A DNA stretch of 22,574 bases from JBDLSY01 sp041170585. Lineage in GTDB: Bacteria; Pseudomonadota; Gammaproteobacteria; Burkholderiales; Burkholderiaceae_C. The DNA lies in assembly GCA_041170585.1 (NCBI GenBank), contig JBEDNN010000015.1, positions 1-22,574 on the forward strand. The letters run 5' to 3'. Position numbers and translations under genes: made by a program. Under the pieces are notes generated by a model, which was not told the origin of the DNA, ran no database searches, and worked only from the letters and a program-made list of their open reading frames with translations. Below are positions 9,038-16,935 of this stretch, one piece after another (within the stretch, counting starts at the first letter, position 1; each line of letters starts with the position of its first letter).

Positions 9038-12000
9038 TTACTCTAAAGCCATATCTAAGCCCAACGAACGAATCTCTTGCACCAGTACATTAAATGATTC
9101 AGGCATACCTGCTTCAATAGTATGTTCACCTTTGACTAAACTTTCATACACTTTAGTACGGCCATTAATGTCATCTGATTTAACAGTCAGCATTTCTTGT
9201 AAAGTATAAGAAGCACCGTAGGCTTGTAACGCCCAACATTCCATCTCACCAAAACGTTGGCCACCAAATTGTGCTTTACCGCCTAATGGCTGCTGTGTCA
9301 CTAAACTATAAGGCCCTGTTGAACGGGCATGCATTTTGTCATCAACCAAATGGTGTAACTTGAGTACATGCATAATTCCGACTGTGACGCAACGCTCAAA
9401 TGCATCACCCGTTCGCCCATCAAATAAAGTTGCTTGCGTTTTATAGGGCATTAGTTTTAATGTATCCACTACCTCACTTGGATAAGCTAAATCAAGCATA
9501 ATATCAATTTCAGTTTCAGCAGCACCATCAAATACAGGCGTTGCAAAGGTCATACCTTTAGCCAATTGAGTGGCCATAGCGAGGACTTCTTCATCACTTA
9601 AACCATTGATGTCTTCAGTTTTACCTGTGGTGTTGTATACCGCTTCCAAGTATTGACGGACTTCATTTACTTTGGCTTGTGCTTTTAGCATATCATCAAT
9701 ACGTTGACCAATACCACGGGCAGCCCAGCCCAAATGCACTTCAAGAATTTGCCCGACATTCATACGCGAAGGAACGCCCAAAGGATTGAGTACAATATCC
9801 ATCGGTGTACCATCAGCCATGTGTGGCATATCTTCTACAGGTAAAATACGTGAGACTACGCCTTTATTGCCGTGTCGTCCTGCCATTTTGTCACCTGGTT
9901 GTAAGCGACGTTTAACTGCTACGTATACTTTAACCATTTTTAACACACCCGCAGGCAATTCATCACCTTGGGTTAATTTTTTTCGTTTTTCTTCAAAAGC
10001 CAAGTCAAATGCATGGCGTTTTTGTTCTAAACTGTCTTTAGCTGATTCAATGGCATTTGCAGTGGCATCATCTTCCATACGCAATTCAAACCAATGATAT
10101 TTACTCAAGTTTGTCAATACGTCTGCTGTGAGCACTGTACCTTTTGCTAATTTTTTGGGCGTACCACTGCCTACTTTATTGAGCAAGGTTTTATACAATC
10201 GGTCAAATACATCGGTTTCAACAATTCGTAATTGATCATTTAAATCTTGACGGAAACGCTTTAACTCATCGTCAATGATACTTTGAGCACGGTTATCGCG
10301 TTCAAGACCTTCACGTGTAAATACTTGCACGTCAATTACAATCCCGTTCATACCTTGTGGTACACGTAAACTAGAATCCTTGACATCAGAGGCTTTTTCA
10401 CCAAAAATAGCACGCAGTAATTTTTCTTCAGGCGTTAAGGTAGTTTCACCTTTAGGGGTTACTTTACCGACTAATACGTCACCTGATTTAACTTCAGCAC
10501 CAATATGCACGATACCGCAGTCATCTAATCGACTGAGTTTAGATTCAGATAAATTACTAATATCACGCGTAATGTCTTCGTTGCCTAATTTGGTATCACG
10601 GGCAAAGCACTGTAACTCTTCAATATGGATACTGGTATAGCGGTCATCAGCGACTACACGCTCACTAATTAAAATAGAATCTTCAAAATTATAGCCATTC
10701 CAAGGCATAAAGCCTACCAACATATTTTGCCCTAAAGCCAATTCACCCAAATCAGTTGATGCACCATCAGCAATTACATCTTTGGCTGCGACTATATCGC
10801 CTTTACGCACAATAGGACGTTGAGTAATGTTGGTATTTTGATTTGAACGGGTAAATTTAGTTAAGTTATAAATATCTACACCGACTTCGCCTGCAATATT
10901 TTCATTGTCATTGACACGAATAACAATACGGTTTGCATCAACAAAATCAACCCAACCACCGCGTAACGCTTGTACTGCAGTGCCGCTATCGACGGCAACA
11001 GTTCGCTCAATGCCTGTGCCTACAAACGGTTTTTCAGGACGCAAACAAGGAACGGCTTGTCGTTGCATATTTGCTCCCATTAAGGCACGGTTTGCATCAT
11101 CATGTTCTAAGAAGGGTACTAATGACGCCGCTACAGATACAATTTGTGATGGAGCAATGTCAATATACTGTACTTCAGAAGGCTGCATTAACATTGTTTC
11201 GCCCGCTTTACGACAGGCGACTAACTCATCAATCATTTTGCCATTTTTATCTAAGCCTGCGTTGGCTTGTGCAATAGCAAATGTACCTTCTTCAATCGCT
11301 GACAAATAGTCTACTTGGTCAGTAATTTGAGTATTTTCTACTTTACGATAAGGCGTTTCTAAAAAACCATATTCGTTTAGTCGTGCGTACAAAGCCATTG
11401 AGTTGATTAACCCAATATTTGGTCCTTCTGGTGTTTCAATGGGGCAAACACGGCCATAATGGGTTGGGTGTACATCACGTACTTCAAACCCTGCACGTTC
11501 GCGAGTTAAACCCCCCGGACCTAGTGCTGATACACGGCGTTTGTGGGTGATTTCAGACAATGGATTGGTTTGATCCATAAACTGACTTAATTGACTTGAT
11601 CCAAAAAATTCTTTGATTGCAGCAGAAATAGGCTTAGAATTGACTAAATCATGCGGCATTAAATTTTCACTTTCAGCCTGACCTAAGCGTTCTTTAACGG
11701 CCCGTTCTACCCGCGCTAAACCACTACGAAACTGATTCTCTGTTAATTCGCCTACACAGCGTACACGGCGATTACCTAAGTGATCAATGTCATCAACTAC
11801 ACCGTTGCCGTTACGCAAGCTAACCAATGTTTTAAGTGTTTCTAAAATATCACTGTGATCTAATACCATACTGCCTGTTGAATCAGGACGGCCAAAGCGA
11901 GCATTGACTTTCATACGGCCTACACGCGATAAATCGTAGGTGTCTTCTACAAAAAATAAACGTTTAAATAAAGTCTGTACCGCATCTTCTGTAGGCGGTT

Positions 12001-13147
12001 CACCGGGACGCATCATACGATAAATAGCAACACGGGCCGTTAATTCGTCGGTCGTATCATCTGAACGCAAGGTTTGTGAAATATAAGGCCCTTGATTAAG
12101 ATCATTAATATACAAGGTTTTGAATTGAGTGATACCCGCAATACGCAGGCTATTCAAGATAGTTTCAGTGACTTCATCATTGGCATTAGCAATTAACTCA
12201 CCTTCATCACTAACAATATTGCACGCCAAAATTTTACCTAATAAATAATCTTCAGGAACGCTAATATGGCTTAGGTTTGCATCTTTTAGAGTACGTAAAT
12301 CTTTTCCAGAAATCTTTTTATCTTTAGCCACTAAAACTTCACCGTCATGACTGATGATATCAAAACGAGCCGTTTCACCTGACATACGTTCAGATATAAA
12401 GTGCATTTGTGCACCATCAGGCATTAAATCAAATACATCTTGCTGATAAAACTCTGCCAAAATTTGCTCTGGATTCATGCCTATTGCTTTAAGCATAATA
12501 GTCGCAGGCATTTTACGACGGCGATCAACACGCATATACACGGTATCTTTAGGGTCAAATTCAAAATCTAACCATGAACCGCGATAAGGAATCATACGCG
12601 CACTAAATAATAATTTGCCCGAGCTGTGCGTCTTACCTTTGTCATGCTCAAAAAACACACCTGGTGAACGGTGTAGCTGGCTAACAATAACGCGTTCAGT
12701 ACCATTAATTACAAATGAACCTGTGTTGGTCATTAATGGCAATTCACCCATATACACTTCTTGTTCGCGTACTTCCTTTGTCGTTGGTTTGCTGGCTTCA
12801 GAATCCATAATAATCAGTCGGATTTTTGCACGAACTGCTGAAGAAAAAGTCAGGCCACGCATTTGGCATTCTCGTACATCAAATACAGGTGCTGCTAAAC
12901 TGTAGCTGACATAGTCTAAGCGAGCAAAGCCGTTGTTAGAGACGATTGGAAAAATACTGGTAAATGCAGATTGTAAGCCTACATCTTTGCGTTTTAATGG
13001 TGCAGTATTCTCTTGTAAAAAAGCGGCATACGCATCCAGTTGAGTTTGTAACAAATAAGGTACAGGATAACCACCAGTGCGGGTACCAAAACTTTTACGA
13101 ATGCGTTTTTTTTCGGTAAAAGTATAATTTTGTTGGGTCGTACTCAT
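9038..13147 (-). CDS. rpoB: DNA-directed RNA polymerase subunit beta
   Basis: This is the beta subunit of RNA polymerase, 1369 residues against 1342 in E. coli. The rifampicin region lies near residues 520-545 (SQFMDQTNPLSEITHKRR, then VSALGPGG). It keeps the Asp, His and Ser at the positions where resistance changes usually fall, so a rifampicin-sensitive enzyme is inferred. Also visible are GRVCPIETPEGPNIGLIN, the RHGNKGVVSRILP active-site segment, and the C-terminal GGKAQFGGQRFGEMECWAL clamp segment. The ATG is supported by AAGAGG about nine bases upstream. Co-transcription with rpoC is expected. No rplJ or rplL precedes it; the next gene, gspN, is divergent. Confidence 0.99.
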   Translation of the reverse strand: MSTTQQNYTFTEKKRIRKSFGTRTGGYPVPYLLQTQLDAYAAFLQENTAPLKRKDVGLQSAFTSIFPIVSNNGFARLDYVSYSLAAPVFDVRECQMRGLTFSSAVRAKIRLIIMDSEASKPTTKEVREQEVYMGELPLMTNTGSFVINGTERVIVSQLHRSPGVFFEHDKGKTHSSGKLLFSARMIPYRGSWLDFEFDPKDTVYMRVDRRRKMPATIMLKAIGMNPEQILAEFYQQDVFDLMPDGAQMHFISERMSGETARFDIISHDGEVLVAKDKKISGKDLRTLKDANLSHISVPEDYLLGKILACNIVSDEGELIANANDEVTETILNSLRIAGITQFKTLYINDLNQGPYISQTLRSDDTTDELTARVAIYRMMRPGEPPTEDAVQTLFKRLFFVEDTYDLSRVGRMKVNARFGRPDSTGSMVLDHSDILETLKTLVSLRNGNGVVDDIDHLGNRRVRCVGELTENQFRSGLARVERAVKERLGQAESENLMPHDLVNSKPISAAIKEFFGSSQLSQFMDQTNPLSEITHKRRVSALGPGGLTRERAGFEVRDVHPTHYGRVCPIETPEGPNIGLINSMALYARLNEYGFLETPYRKVENTQITDQVDYLSAIEEGTFAIAQANAGLDKNGKMIDELVACRKAGETMLMQPSEVQYIDIAPSQIVSVAASLVPFLEHDDANRALMGANMQRQAVPCLRPEKPFVGTGIERTVAVDSGTAVQALRGGWVDFVDANRIVIRVNDNENIAGEVGVDIYNLTKFTRSNQNTNITQRPIVRKGDIVAAKDVIADGASTDLGELALGQNMLVGFMPWNGYNFEDSILISERVVADDRYTSIHIEELQCFARDTKLGNEDITRDISNLSESKLSRLDDCGIVHIGAEVKSGDVLVGKVTPKGETTLTPEEKLLRAIFGEKASDVKDSSLRVPQGMNGIVIDVQVFTREGLERDNRAQSIIDDELKRFRQDLNDQLRIVETDVFDRLYKTLLNKVGSGTPKKLAKGTVLTADVLTNLSKYHWFELRMEDDATANAIESAKDSLEQKRHAFDLAFEEKRKKLTQGDELPAGVLKMVKVYVAVKRRLQPGDKMAGRHGNKGVVSRILPVEDMPHMADGTPMDIVLNPLGVPSRMNVGQILEVHLGWAARGIGQRIDDMLKAQAKVNEVRQYLEAVYNTTGKTEDINGLSDEEVLAMATQLAKGMTFATPVFDGAAETEIDIMLDLAYPSEVVDTLKLMPYKTQATLFDGRTGDAFERCVTVGIMHVLKLHHLVDDKMHARSTGPYSLVTQQPLGGKAQFGGQRFGEMECWALQAYGASYTLQEMLTVKSDDINGRTKVYESLVKGEHTIEAGMPESFNVLVQEIRSLGLDMALE

Positions 13148-13214
13148 GAAGATGAACCTCTTAATGTGAGACTATAGGTGAATGATAAAAAATAGAAGCA
13201 AATAAAACGGGAGC

Positions 13215-13303
13215 AAATAAAATAAATAAAATAAATAAAATAAATAAAATAAATAAAATAAATAAAATAAATAAAATAAATAAAATAAATAAAATAAATA
13301 AAA
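13215..13303. repeat. 9-bp microsatellite (AAATAAAAT)n in the rpoBC leader
   Basis: Nearly ten head-to-tail copies of AAATAAAAT, without an internal mismatch until the last base. They end 68 bp from the rpoB start codon, so on the rpoB transcript they become a U-rich 5' leader (ATTTTATTT)n. An imperfect preceding unit (GCAAATAAAA at 13198-13207) suggests the array grew from a local duplication. Confidence 0.95.
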
Positions 13304-13396
13304 ACAAACAGAAATTGTTTTAGTGTTTAACCACTTTCAAAATTTTATTTATAGAAAAATTTATAGGGAGATTTATAAGAAAATTTGCAGGAAAAC

Positions 13397-13460
13397 AAAG
13401 CTCTGATTTTTTAAGGCTTAAAAAGTATATTTTTAATAGTTTTGAAAAAAGTCTATTAAT
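13397..13460. repeat. Short dispersed repeat, family B, copy 1
   Basis: Aligns by eye with 19661-19728. Both start with AAAGCT, continue to a (G)CTTAA segment, then TATATTTTTAATAGTT, GAAA and GTCTATT. The copies differ by several substitutions and by an indel before the TATATTTTTAATAGTT core. No coding potential. Probably a non-coding dispersed repeat; its ends are not fixed. Confidence 0.5.
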
Positions 13461-13524
13461 CAAAAACTTACTTGGCGACTGGCCTCTACCAGCCTTGGCG
13501 GACAGTTGTGTTGTACTAAACTAT

Positions 13525-13533
13525 AGTATAGCA
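13525..13533 (-). promoter_or_regulatory. Candidate extended -10 promoter of rpoBC
   Basis: On the minus strand the sequence reads GGGTTGCTATACT, that is TATACT (13530-13525) preceded by TGC, an extended -10 pattern. No good -35 is visible. It would give a leader of about 370 nt containing the microsatellite. A nearly identical 13-mer, GGGTAGCTATACT, stands upstream of trxB. Confidence 0.35.
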
Positions 13534-13550
13534 ACCCGACCAAGATAGCC

Positions 13551-13579
13551 TTGTATTTTAGCATACAATTTTATATACA
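13551..13579 (+). promoter_or_regulatory. Candidate sigma70 promoter of gspN
   Basis: TTGTAT (13551-13556), a 17-nt spacer, then TATACA (13574-13579). Transcription would start near 13586, about 100 nt upstream of the gspN ATG, and the leader would contain the near-palindrome at 13604-13619. Matched by eye in an AT-rich region, so moderate support only. Confidence 0.4.
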
Positions 13580-13686
13580 AATATTATGCCAATTTAAAAG
13601 GTGATTAATCGCGGTTAATCGTAATTAATTGCCTTAAAAAGCTATATTTTATGATTATTTTTACAAGAGCGGCTTAAATAAACACT

Positions 13687-14532
13687 ATGAAAAAACGTTA
13701 CGTCTTTATTTTGTGTTGTTCAGTTATTTTAAGTATTGTTGTTATTAATGCACCTGCTATTTGGTTATCGTCTTTTGTTTGGCGTTATAGTAAAGGATTA
13801 ATATCACTTGAACGTACTTGGGGGACTGTATGGCAAGGTACAACACAAATACGCATACACCGCTCTGAAAAAGAAACGTTATTAATGCCCGAAGCCATAA
13901 CATGGCATTTAACATTAAATAGACAAAACACTGTTTTAAACGCAGTTATTAGCCTTCAAAGTGCCGCACTAAGTACACCTGTTCAATTAGTATTGAGTAG
14001 CACTTTAGGTATTAGTGATAAGTCTTTAATTAATAAAGACTTCATTGATAGTTTAATAAATCCAGCGATACTTATTCAACTTAGTTCAGGACAATACCAA
14101 TTGCCTATTAACAGTTTAAGTTATTTAGGTGCACCTTTTAATACAATTAAGCCCAGTGGTCAGGCTTTGCTTGCGTGGAGTCGTTTGACACATTTAAGTA
14201 GTAGCCGCGATTTGCCAGTCGTTGATTTTCGTATCGGTATTAATCAATTGCGTACGCTTTTGACTGGTACAACTTTTTTAGGGCATTATGATTTACTTGC
14301 CATTTTTGAAAAGAATACGGGTTGGTTACTTACATTAAAAACACGTAGCGACGCATTACCGCTTGAAACAAAGCTAATACTTAGCGGGACAGGCAAACTG
14401 TTTGTTCAAGGCGGTGCTTCGTTTGAATTACGTGCCAAAGGTTCTACACCGACAGTACAAGAACAGTTGAGTACTTTATTGAGCTTTTTAGGACGCAAAG
14501 AGGGTAATGAGTATGTTTTACGGGTTCAGTAG
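13687..14532 (+). CDS. gspN: Type II secretion system protein N
   Basis: GspN is an inner-membrane accessory protein of the type II secretion system, with a periplasmic body that contacts other pseudopilus-platform parts. This protein is 281 residues, of normal length for the family. It has one N-terminal membrane segment (residues 5-22, hydrophobic after MKKR) and then a beta-rich periplasmic part. The hallmark GTVWQG (46-51) follows 'ISLERTW'. A 'GSGTGKL..GGASF.L' type segment and an LLSFLG ending match the family pattern. It stands alone here, with no other gsp gene next to it, whereas gspN usually follows gspL-gspM. No strong Shine-Dalgarno is seen before the ATG. Family assignment rests on motifs and topology recognised by eye; a generic AsmA-like or unknown periplasmic protein is the alternative. 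Confidence 0.7.
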   Translation: MKKRYVFILCCSVILSIVVINAPAIWLSSFVWRYSKGLISLERTWGTVWQGTTQIRIHRSEKETLLMPEAITWHLTLNRQNTVLNAVISLQSAALSTPVQLVLSSTLGISDKSLINKDFIDSLINPAILIQLSSGQYQLPINSLSYLGAPFNTIKPSGQALLAWSRLTHLSSSRDLPVVDFRIGINQLRTLLTGTTFLGHYDLLAIFEKNTGWLLTLKTRSDALPLETKLILSGTGKLFVQGGASFELRAKGSTPTVQEQLSTLLSFLGRKEGNEYVLRVQ

Positions 14533-14539
14533 ATTTTTT

Positions 14540-14695
14540 GGCATTGCTACTTTAGTGAGGTTCAGGTACAAATTTATAGATAATTTTTAGTAAAAATAAA
14601 GTTTAGTAAAAATAAATTTATTAAAAATAAATAAGGTCTATTTATTTTAGATAAAACACACAATAACTGAATAACTGTTTTTAAGTAGAAATGCC
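14540..14695. mobile_element. Diverged, longer copy of the miniature inverted-repeat element
   Basis: Terminal inverted repeats GGCATTGCTACTT (14540-14552) and AAGTAGAAATGCC (14683-14695) match with one mismatch. The left 50 bp and right 40 bp align with the 108-bp element at 19537, through GGTT, a TTTAGTAAAAATAAAG segment, AAAACACACAATAACTG and TTTTTAAGTAG. About 48 extra AT-rich bases are inserted in the middle. No flanking 8-bp duplication remains, which suggests an old copy. It fills most of the gap between the convergent gspN and trxB. Confidence 0.75.
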
Positions 14696-14721
14696 ATAAC
14701 TTTAAATTTTTAACGTAATTT

Positions 14722-15675
14722 TTAACGTAATTGCTCTAAATAACGTTGTGCATCTAGTGCTGCCATACAACCCGTTCCAGCACTGGTAATCGCTTGACGG
14801 TATACATGGTCAGCAACATCACCCGCCGCAAATACGCCCGCAACGCTGGTTTGAGTGGCCATACCTTGTGTGCCGCTTTGTACCGTTAAATAACCGTCTT
14901 TAATGTCTAATTGCCCTTTGAAAATATCGGTATTGGGTGAATGGCCTATAGCAATAAAACAACCGTGTACCGCAATATCTTGTGTTGTATTATTTTGCGT
15001 TGATTTAACGCGTACGCCTGTTACACCTGATTCATCGCCCAATACTTCTTCTAAAGTACTATTAACTTGTAATTTAATTTTTCCTTCAGCAACACGAGCC
15101 ATTAGCTTGTCTACCATAATTGCTTCAGCTTTAAAGGTGTCGCGGCGATGAATTAATGTGACTGTTTTACAAATACCCGCTAAATATAAGGCTTCTTCTA
15201 CTGCCGTATTACCGCCGCCGACTACGGCTACATCTTGATTTTTATAAAAAAAACCATCACATGTCGCACATCCACTGACGCCTTTGCCCATAAAAGCGGC
15301 TTCGCTGGGTAAGCCTAAATATTTAGCTGATGCACCCGTCGCAATAATCAATGCATCACAAGTATAAATACCGTTATCACCCGTTAAAGTGAACGGCTTA
15401 TTTTTGACATCTACCGTATGAATATGGTCATAGACTATTTGAGTATTAAAGCGTGTTGCGTGGGCTTCAAACCGTGCCATTAAATGAGGACCTTCTACAC
15501 CCATGGCATCAGCAGGCCAATTGTCTACATCGGTTGTAGTCATTAGCTGCCCGCCTTGTGCCATACCAGTAATCACTGTGGGTTTTAAATTAGCTCTAGC
15601 AGCATAAATGGCTGCGCTGTAACCTGCAGGGCCTGAACCTAAAATAAGTACTGTGTGGTGGGTTAATGTAGTCAT
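14722..15675 (-). CDS. trxB: Thioredoxin-disulfide reductase
   Basis: This flavoenzyme passes electrons from NADPH through FAD and a redox disulfide to thioredoxin in the cytoplasm. It is 317 residues, typical for the low-molecular-weight bacterial enzyme. The FAD-binding GSGPAGYSAAIYAARA starts at residue 13. The redox-active pair is C136-A-T-C139 followed by DGFFY. The NADPH-binding GGGNTAVEEALYL starts near 153 with HRRDTFKAE after it. The second FAD segment, GVFAAGDVADHVYRQAITSAG, is complete. No clear Shine-Dalgarno precedes the ATG. The end carries a small duplication (TTTTTAACGTAA twice) that places two copies of the last codons and stop in tandem, without damage to the frame. It lies 154 bp from the upstream Nif3-like gene on the same strand. 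Confidence 0.97.
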   Translation of the reverse strand: MTTLTHHTVLILGSGPAGYSAAIYAARANLKPTVITGMAQGGQLMTTTDVDNWPADAMGVEGPHLMARFEAHATRFNTQIVYDHIHTVDVKNKPFTLTGDNGIYTCDALIIATGASAKYLGLPSEAAFMGKGVSGCATCDGFFYKNQDVAVVGGGNTAVEEALYLAGICKTVTLIHRRDTFKAEAIMVDKLMARVAEGKIKLQVNSTLEEVLGDESGVTGVRVKSTQNNTTQDIAVHGCFIAIGHSPNTDIFKGQLDIKDGYLTVQSGTQGMATQTSVAGVFAAGDVADHVYRQAITSAGTGCMAALDAQRYLEQLR

Positions 15676-15721
15676 AATTGATGTTTTTTGATGTTTTAAA
15701 AGTGAAAGAAACTAACAGTAA

Positions 15722-15760
15722 AATAATAAAAATAATAAAAATAATAAAAATAATAAAAAT
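15722..15760. repeat. 9-bp microsatellite (AATAATAAA)n upstream of trxB
   Basis: Just over four perfect copies of AATAATAAA between the trxB start codon and its candidate promoter. The period is the same as in the rpoB leader array at 13215, though the unit differs. The tract would be part of the trxB 5' leader. Confidence 0.9.
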
Positions 15761-15811
15761 AAAATAACGCAGCAAAGCGGTAAAAATAACAGTAATAAAA
15801 ATATACTAAAT

Positions 15812-15824
15812 AGTATAGCTACCC
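15812..15824 (-). promoter_or_regulatory. Candidate -10 element of trxB
   Basis: On the minus strand it reads GGGTAGCTATACT, identical to the rpoB upstream 13-mer (13537-13525) at all positions but one. TATACT (15817-15812) would be the -10; the -35 would fall inside the end of the Nif3-like gene and is not recognisable. It also forms half of a perfect dyad, TATACT-AAAT-AGTATA (15802-15817). Confidence 0.3.
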
Positions 15825-15829
15825 TATTT

Positions 15830-16642
15830 TTAAAGCGGACTTTCTATTTCAAAGTAACGGGTTGTAATATTAAGCTGATGGCTTAACACTTTGCCTAGAG
15901 CTTGAATACCATAGCGTTCTGTTGCATGATGCCCCGCTAATAATAATAGCACACCACTTTCTCGGGCGATATGTACATGTTGTTCGTTGGCTTCGCCTGT
16001 TAAAAACACGTCAATGCCTGCCGCAATTGCTTTTTCAAAATAAGAGCCACCGCCGCCTGTACACCATGCAATACGCTTTAATGGTTTTAGTAGCTTGGTG
16101 TGATGGGCTTGACTAGTTATAGCTATTATGTTGTTTAATGGCTTGTTTGATGGGTGTAATTGATTTTGAATATGTTCAATTAACGCGTCTTGTGTAGTGT
16201 ATTGATTAGGAATATCGCCTATCCACACAATATATTCAGCGTTTAAAGGGGTTGCGTTTAACAACCCCAATTGTTGTGCCAGTTGTATATTGTTACCTAA
16301 TTGTGCATGTGCGTCCAAAGGCAAATGATAAGCCAATACATTTAAATTGGCGGTTAAAATACTGTTTAAGCGTGTGCGACGAAATCCAGTGATTGTGCCG
16401 TCTTCACCTTTCCACATTAAGCCGTGATGCGTGATGAGTGCTTGTGCCTGCCAATGAATAGCCGCTTCAATGGCTGCTTGATTGGCGGTAACTGCTAATG
16501 CTACCCTTGAAATTATCGCATTACCCTCTACTTGTAGACCATTCGGGCAATAATCTTTAAATCGCCAAGGTTCTAGTAGTTGATTGCAAGTATCAACTAA
16601 ATTATCACGGCTACAGGAATGTTCTATTGTCATAATGCTCAT
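15830..16642 (-). CDS. Nif3/YbgI (DUF34) family dinuclear metal protein
   Basis: Members of this conserved family form hexameric toroids with a two-metal site; they are often annotated as GTP cyclohydrolase I type 2, a function not settled for most members. This protein has 270 residues. Metal-ligand motifs are in the expected order: HHG at 72-74, the HLPLDAH segment at 105-111 with D109 as ligand, and GHHATERYG near 236-244 with H237/H238 and E241. The central GGGGSYFEKAIAAGIDVFLTGE loop is typical. Two starts are possible, ATG at 16642 and, three codons on, ATG at 16633; neither has a clear Shine-Dalgarno. It is divergent from the DegS/AlgW-like protease, a neighbourhood seen in other proteobacteria, with no known functional meaning. 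Confidence 0.93.
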   Translation of the reverse strand: MSIMTIEHSCSRDNLVDTCNQLLEPWRFKDYCPNGLQVEGNAIISRVALAVTANQAAIEAAIHWQAQALITHHGLMWKGEDGTITGFRRTRLNSILTANLNVLAYHLPLDAHAQLGNNIQLAQQLGLLNATPLNAEYIVWIGDIPNQYTTQDALIEHIQNQLHPSNKPLNNIIAITSQAHHTKLLKPLKRIAWCTGGGGSYFEKAIAAGIDVFLTGEANEQHVHIARESGVLLLLAGHHATERYGIQALGKVLSHQLNITTRYFEIESPL

Positions 16643-16935
16643 AATGAATAGTTTAAATACATTTATATAAAAAATATTAAAAACATGTTTCTCAAACTTT
16701 CAAATTCAAAATTTGAATCAAGATTCTCAAAACTTAAGGCTTTTAAAGACTTTAAAGACTTTAAGGATTCTAAGGATTTTAAAGATTTTAAAGATTTTTA
16801 AATTTGTTTTATCCTGTTTTATCTTTTAATTTTTTAATTTTAAAAATCCTGATTCTAATTATTATTTATACAATAGTCCTTGTCCTTGTTTGAAAATCTT
16901 AAATTTTAAATCTTAAATCTTAAATACTATTAATT
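16643..16935. other. Divergent spacer with imperfect 9-bp tandem array
   Basis: This 293-bp AT-rich spacer separates the Nif3-like and protease genes. It holds six imperfect 9-bp units of the form TTTAAAGAC/TTTAAAGAT (16742-16795), a perfect dyad ATTCAAA-A-TTTGAAT (16704-16718), and a shorter AAATCTT repetition just before the protease start. No coding frame or clear promoter was found. Confidence 0.65.

Larger units (their letters stand above)
13148..13686. other. Divergent rpoB/gspN intergenic region
   Basis: This 539-bp spacer contains no convincing coding frame or tRNA. From left to right it holds the rpoB ribosome-binding site, a 9-bp-period microsatellite (13215-13303), a copy of a short dispersed repeat (13397-13460), a locally G+C-richer stretch with a direct repeat of CTTGGCG (13471-13477 and 13494-13500), candidate rpoB and gspN promoters, and a near-palindrome ATTAATCGCGGTTAAT (13604-13619) between the gspN promoter and its ATG. 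The last could be an operator; no protein is assigned to it. Confidence 0.7.

Noticed and set aside
5220..12905. Plus-strand frames of 63-134 codons antisense to rpoC and rpoB
   Set aside because: They are mirror frames of highly conserved genes, with no recognisable domains.
13471..13500. tRNA-like or structured RNA in the G+C-richer stretch upstream of rpoB
   Set aside because: No cloverleaf or T-arm motif could be built; only a direct repeat of CTTGGCG and a 4-bp stem.
14710..14735. Possible frameshift or truncation at the trxB 3' end
   Set aside because: The duplicated TTTTTAACGTAA simply repeats the end of the gene; the protein ends at the family's usual length.
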